A stretch of 5,762 nucleotides of DNA from Verrucomicrobiota bacterium (GTDB lineage Bacteria > Verrucomicrobiota > Verrucomicrobiia > Opitutales > Opitutaceae): positions 1 to 5,762 of the forward strand of contig JAEZDN010000031.1 of the NCBI GenBank assembly GCA_023433275.1, in the 5' to 3' direction. The notes beneath the pieces are model-generated. The model did no database searches and was not told where the DNA came from. It saw nothing but the letters and a program-made list of their open reading frames with translations. Positions 4,898 through 5,762 of this stretch are shown here, in pieces; the stretch's first letter is position 1; each line of letters opens with the position of its first letter. Position numbers and translations under genes: made by a program.

Positions 4898-5557
4898 ATG
4901 CGTTTGTTGTGGGGCATGATCGCTTGCGTTCGACTTGTCCTGCTCGCCGCGGCTTGGGTCCTTTTCGCCGGCGCCGCTCCGCGTTATGCGACCCTGGATG
5001 AAGCGATCGCGCGCGGCGACCTCGATGACGTGCGGCGCCACCTGGCGGGCGATGCATCGGCGGTCCATCGTGCCGGTCCACGGGGATTGCCGTTGCACCA
5101 GGCGATCCAACGCAACCGGACCGAGATCACCCACGTGCTGTTGGAAGCGGGAGCGGACGTTAACGCGGTCGACCGCACGAAGCGCACGCCGCTGCACCTC
5201 GCCGTCGAGCGCGGGAATGTCGGGTTGGTGACCGTCCTGCTCGAGCGCGGAGCCCGGCCGAACGAGCGCGACGCGATGGGCTGGACGCCCTTGCACCATG
5301 CGGCGGCCGCGGATCGGGTGACGGTGGCCCGCGCCTTGTTGGACGGCGGCGCGGAAGGGAACACGCTGAGCGAGCAGGGTGGCACGCCCCTGCATGAGGC
5401 GGCGGCGAGTGGCGGGGCGGAGATGGTGGCCTTGTTGCTGGATGCTGGTGTGGATTCGTCCGTGGTGTCCAAACCGGGAGTCACCGCGCTCGACATCGCG
5501 CGTGAGTTCAAGAACGAGGCCGCGATCAAGGCGCTGACCTCGCGCGGGAAGAACTGA
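4898..5557 (+). CDS. Exported ankyrin-repeat protein
   Basis: The 219-residue product starts with a signal peptide (hydrophobic core about 8-24, likely cleavage near AGAA27) followed by ankyrin repeats to the end. Repeats run at about 30-60 (degenerate cap, ATLDEAIARGDLDDVRRHL), 61-94 (LPLHQAIQ...LLEAGADVNA), 95-127 (TPLHLAVERGN...LLERGARPN), 128-160 (TPLHHAAAADR...LLDGGAEGN), 161-193 (TPLHEAAASGG...LLDAGVDSS) and a C-terminal cap at 194-214 (VTALDIAREFKNEAAIKAL). Ankyrin stacks bind other proteins and have no catalytic role, so the partner is probably periplasmic or extracellular. There is no lipobox cysteine, membrane anchor or fused enzyme domain. The start is uncertain: GGAG at 4894-4897 touches the ATG at 4898, whereas TTG codons at 4904 and 4907 lie six and nine bases from it, and an ATG at 4916 also retains the signal peptide. 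It is divergent from the YjbR-family gene. Confidence 0.92.
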   Translation: MRLLWGMIACVRLVLLAAAWVLFAGAAPRYATLDEAIARGDLDDVRRHLAGDASAVHRAGPRGLPLHQAIQRNRTEITHVLLEAGADVNAVDRTKRTPLHLAVERGNVGLVTVLLERGARPNERDAMGWTPLHHAAAADRVTVARALLDGGAEGNTLSEQGGTPLHEAAASGGAEMVALLLDAGVDSSVVSKPGVTALDIAREFKNEAAIKALTSRGKN

Positions 5558-5683
5558 TGGGGCCAATCAACGTGAGCTCGCGCTTCGCGTGGCTGATCGA
5601 CGTTCGCCCGGAAAATAGCGCGGGGCGCAGGTTTCACTGAGCCAAAAGCTGAGGTGGTCCGAGCAAGCATTTTTTTGCGGATT
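5558..5683. other. Gap between the ankyrin gene and the right-edge gene
   Basis: These 126 bases separate two convergent genes. A composite inverted repeat, AACGT (5569-5573) / ACGTT (5600-5604) enclosing AGC-T-CGCG-CTT-CGCG-TG-GCT, could form an imperfect hairpin 11 bases after the ankyrin stop, but no T-run follows it closely. A run of seven T at 5670-5676 has no strong stem directly before it on the plus strand. Terminators for both genes are expected here, but I cannot assign one with confidence. Confidence 0.35.
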
Positions 5684-5762
5684 TTAGGCGGCGGGCAGAG
5701 GGGCAGATCTGCGTTTGGCGAGGGCGGCAAGATAGCGGGCGTCATCGTAGGGGACGTTGTCC
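5684..5762 (-). CDS. C-terminal fragment of an unidentified gene (continues past the right edge)
   Basis: An open frame enters from the right edge on the minus strand and ends at TAA (5686-5684). The 25 visible codons read DNVPYDDARYLAALAKR and then RSAPLPAA. The sequence is well ordered, with a helical DDARYLAALAKRR segment and an Ala/Pro tail like a natural C-terminus, and its codons favour G/C in third positions. That supports a real gene end, not chance. The fragment is too short to identify. A transposase or a metabolic-enzyme C-terminus are both possible, and I do not assign either. Confidence 0.5.
   Translation of the reverse strand, partial: DNVPYDDARYLAALAKRRSAPLPAA

Noticed and set aside
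4442..5566. N-terminal extension of the YjbR-family protein to 374 residues
   Set aside because: The added residues are antisense to the ankyrin-repeat gene and low in complexity, and the family normally starts near the ATG at 4798.
4984..5745. A 253-codon open frame on the minus strand
   Set aside because: It is antisense to the ankyrin repeats and rich in Ser/Arg/Pro. It is also in a different frame from the convincing gene end at 5684-5762.
1..5762. CRISPR array, tRNA/rRNA, prophage or defence cassette
   Set aside because: No regularly spaced repeats, cloverleaf-like or ribosomal sequence, or phage or defence domains were seen on either strand.

Overview
This is a GC-rich bacterial window with seven complete protein genes, one gene cut off at the right edge, and several repeat or regulatory sites. 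The organism is probably in Verrucomicrobiota, plausibly the Opitutaceae. That is inference from three things: the base composition, the short secreted TonB-C-like protein, and the intergenic repeats (a GTAGGGGCGTGG...CCACGCCC palindrome and CACAGAGGCACGGAGA-type elements) that I associate from memory with such genomes. No ribosomal or other marker gene is present to confirm it.

Layout from left to right: 44-478 (-) is a small two-helix membrane protein with a four-cysteine tail. 633-995 (+) is a secreted TonB-C-like protein. 1054-1521 (-) is a GNAT acetyltransferase, and a good intrinsic terminator for it lies at 1007-1043, between it and the convergent TonB-C gene. 1522-1796 is non-coding and carries a REP-like palindrome. 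1797-2015 (-) and 2098-2283 (-) are two very small, apparently paralogous helical proteins of unknown function. 2284-2685 is non-coding and holds a family of CACAGAGGCACGGAGA repeats. 2686-4341 (-) is a soluble GAF / histidine kinase / receiver hybrid, with a sigma-54-like -24/-12 sequence directly upstream. 4442-4798 (-) is a YjbR/MmcQ-fold protein. 4898-5557 (+), divergent from it, is an exported ankyrin-repeat protein. 5684-5762 (-) is the last 25 codons of an unidentified gene.

The genes do not form one pathway. The gaps are mostly 80-400 bp and directions change, which suggests mainly single-gene transcription units. The closest thing to a theme is signalling: the hybrid kinase, and a membrane protein whose cysteine tail is of a type usually attached to signalling proteins. 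I do not see a CRISPR array, phage, toxin-antitoxin pair, tRNA, rRNA or recognisable complete insertion sequence. The least explained parts are the small paralogous pair, the sigma-54-like site with its awkward geometry, and the repeat-filled gap.
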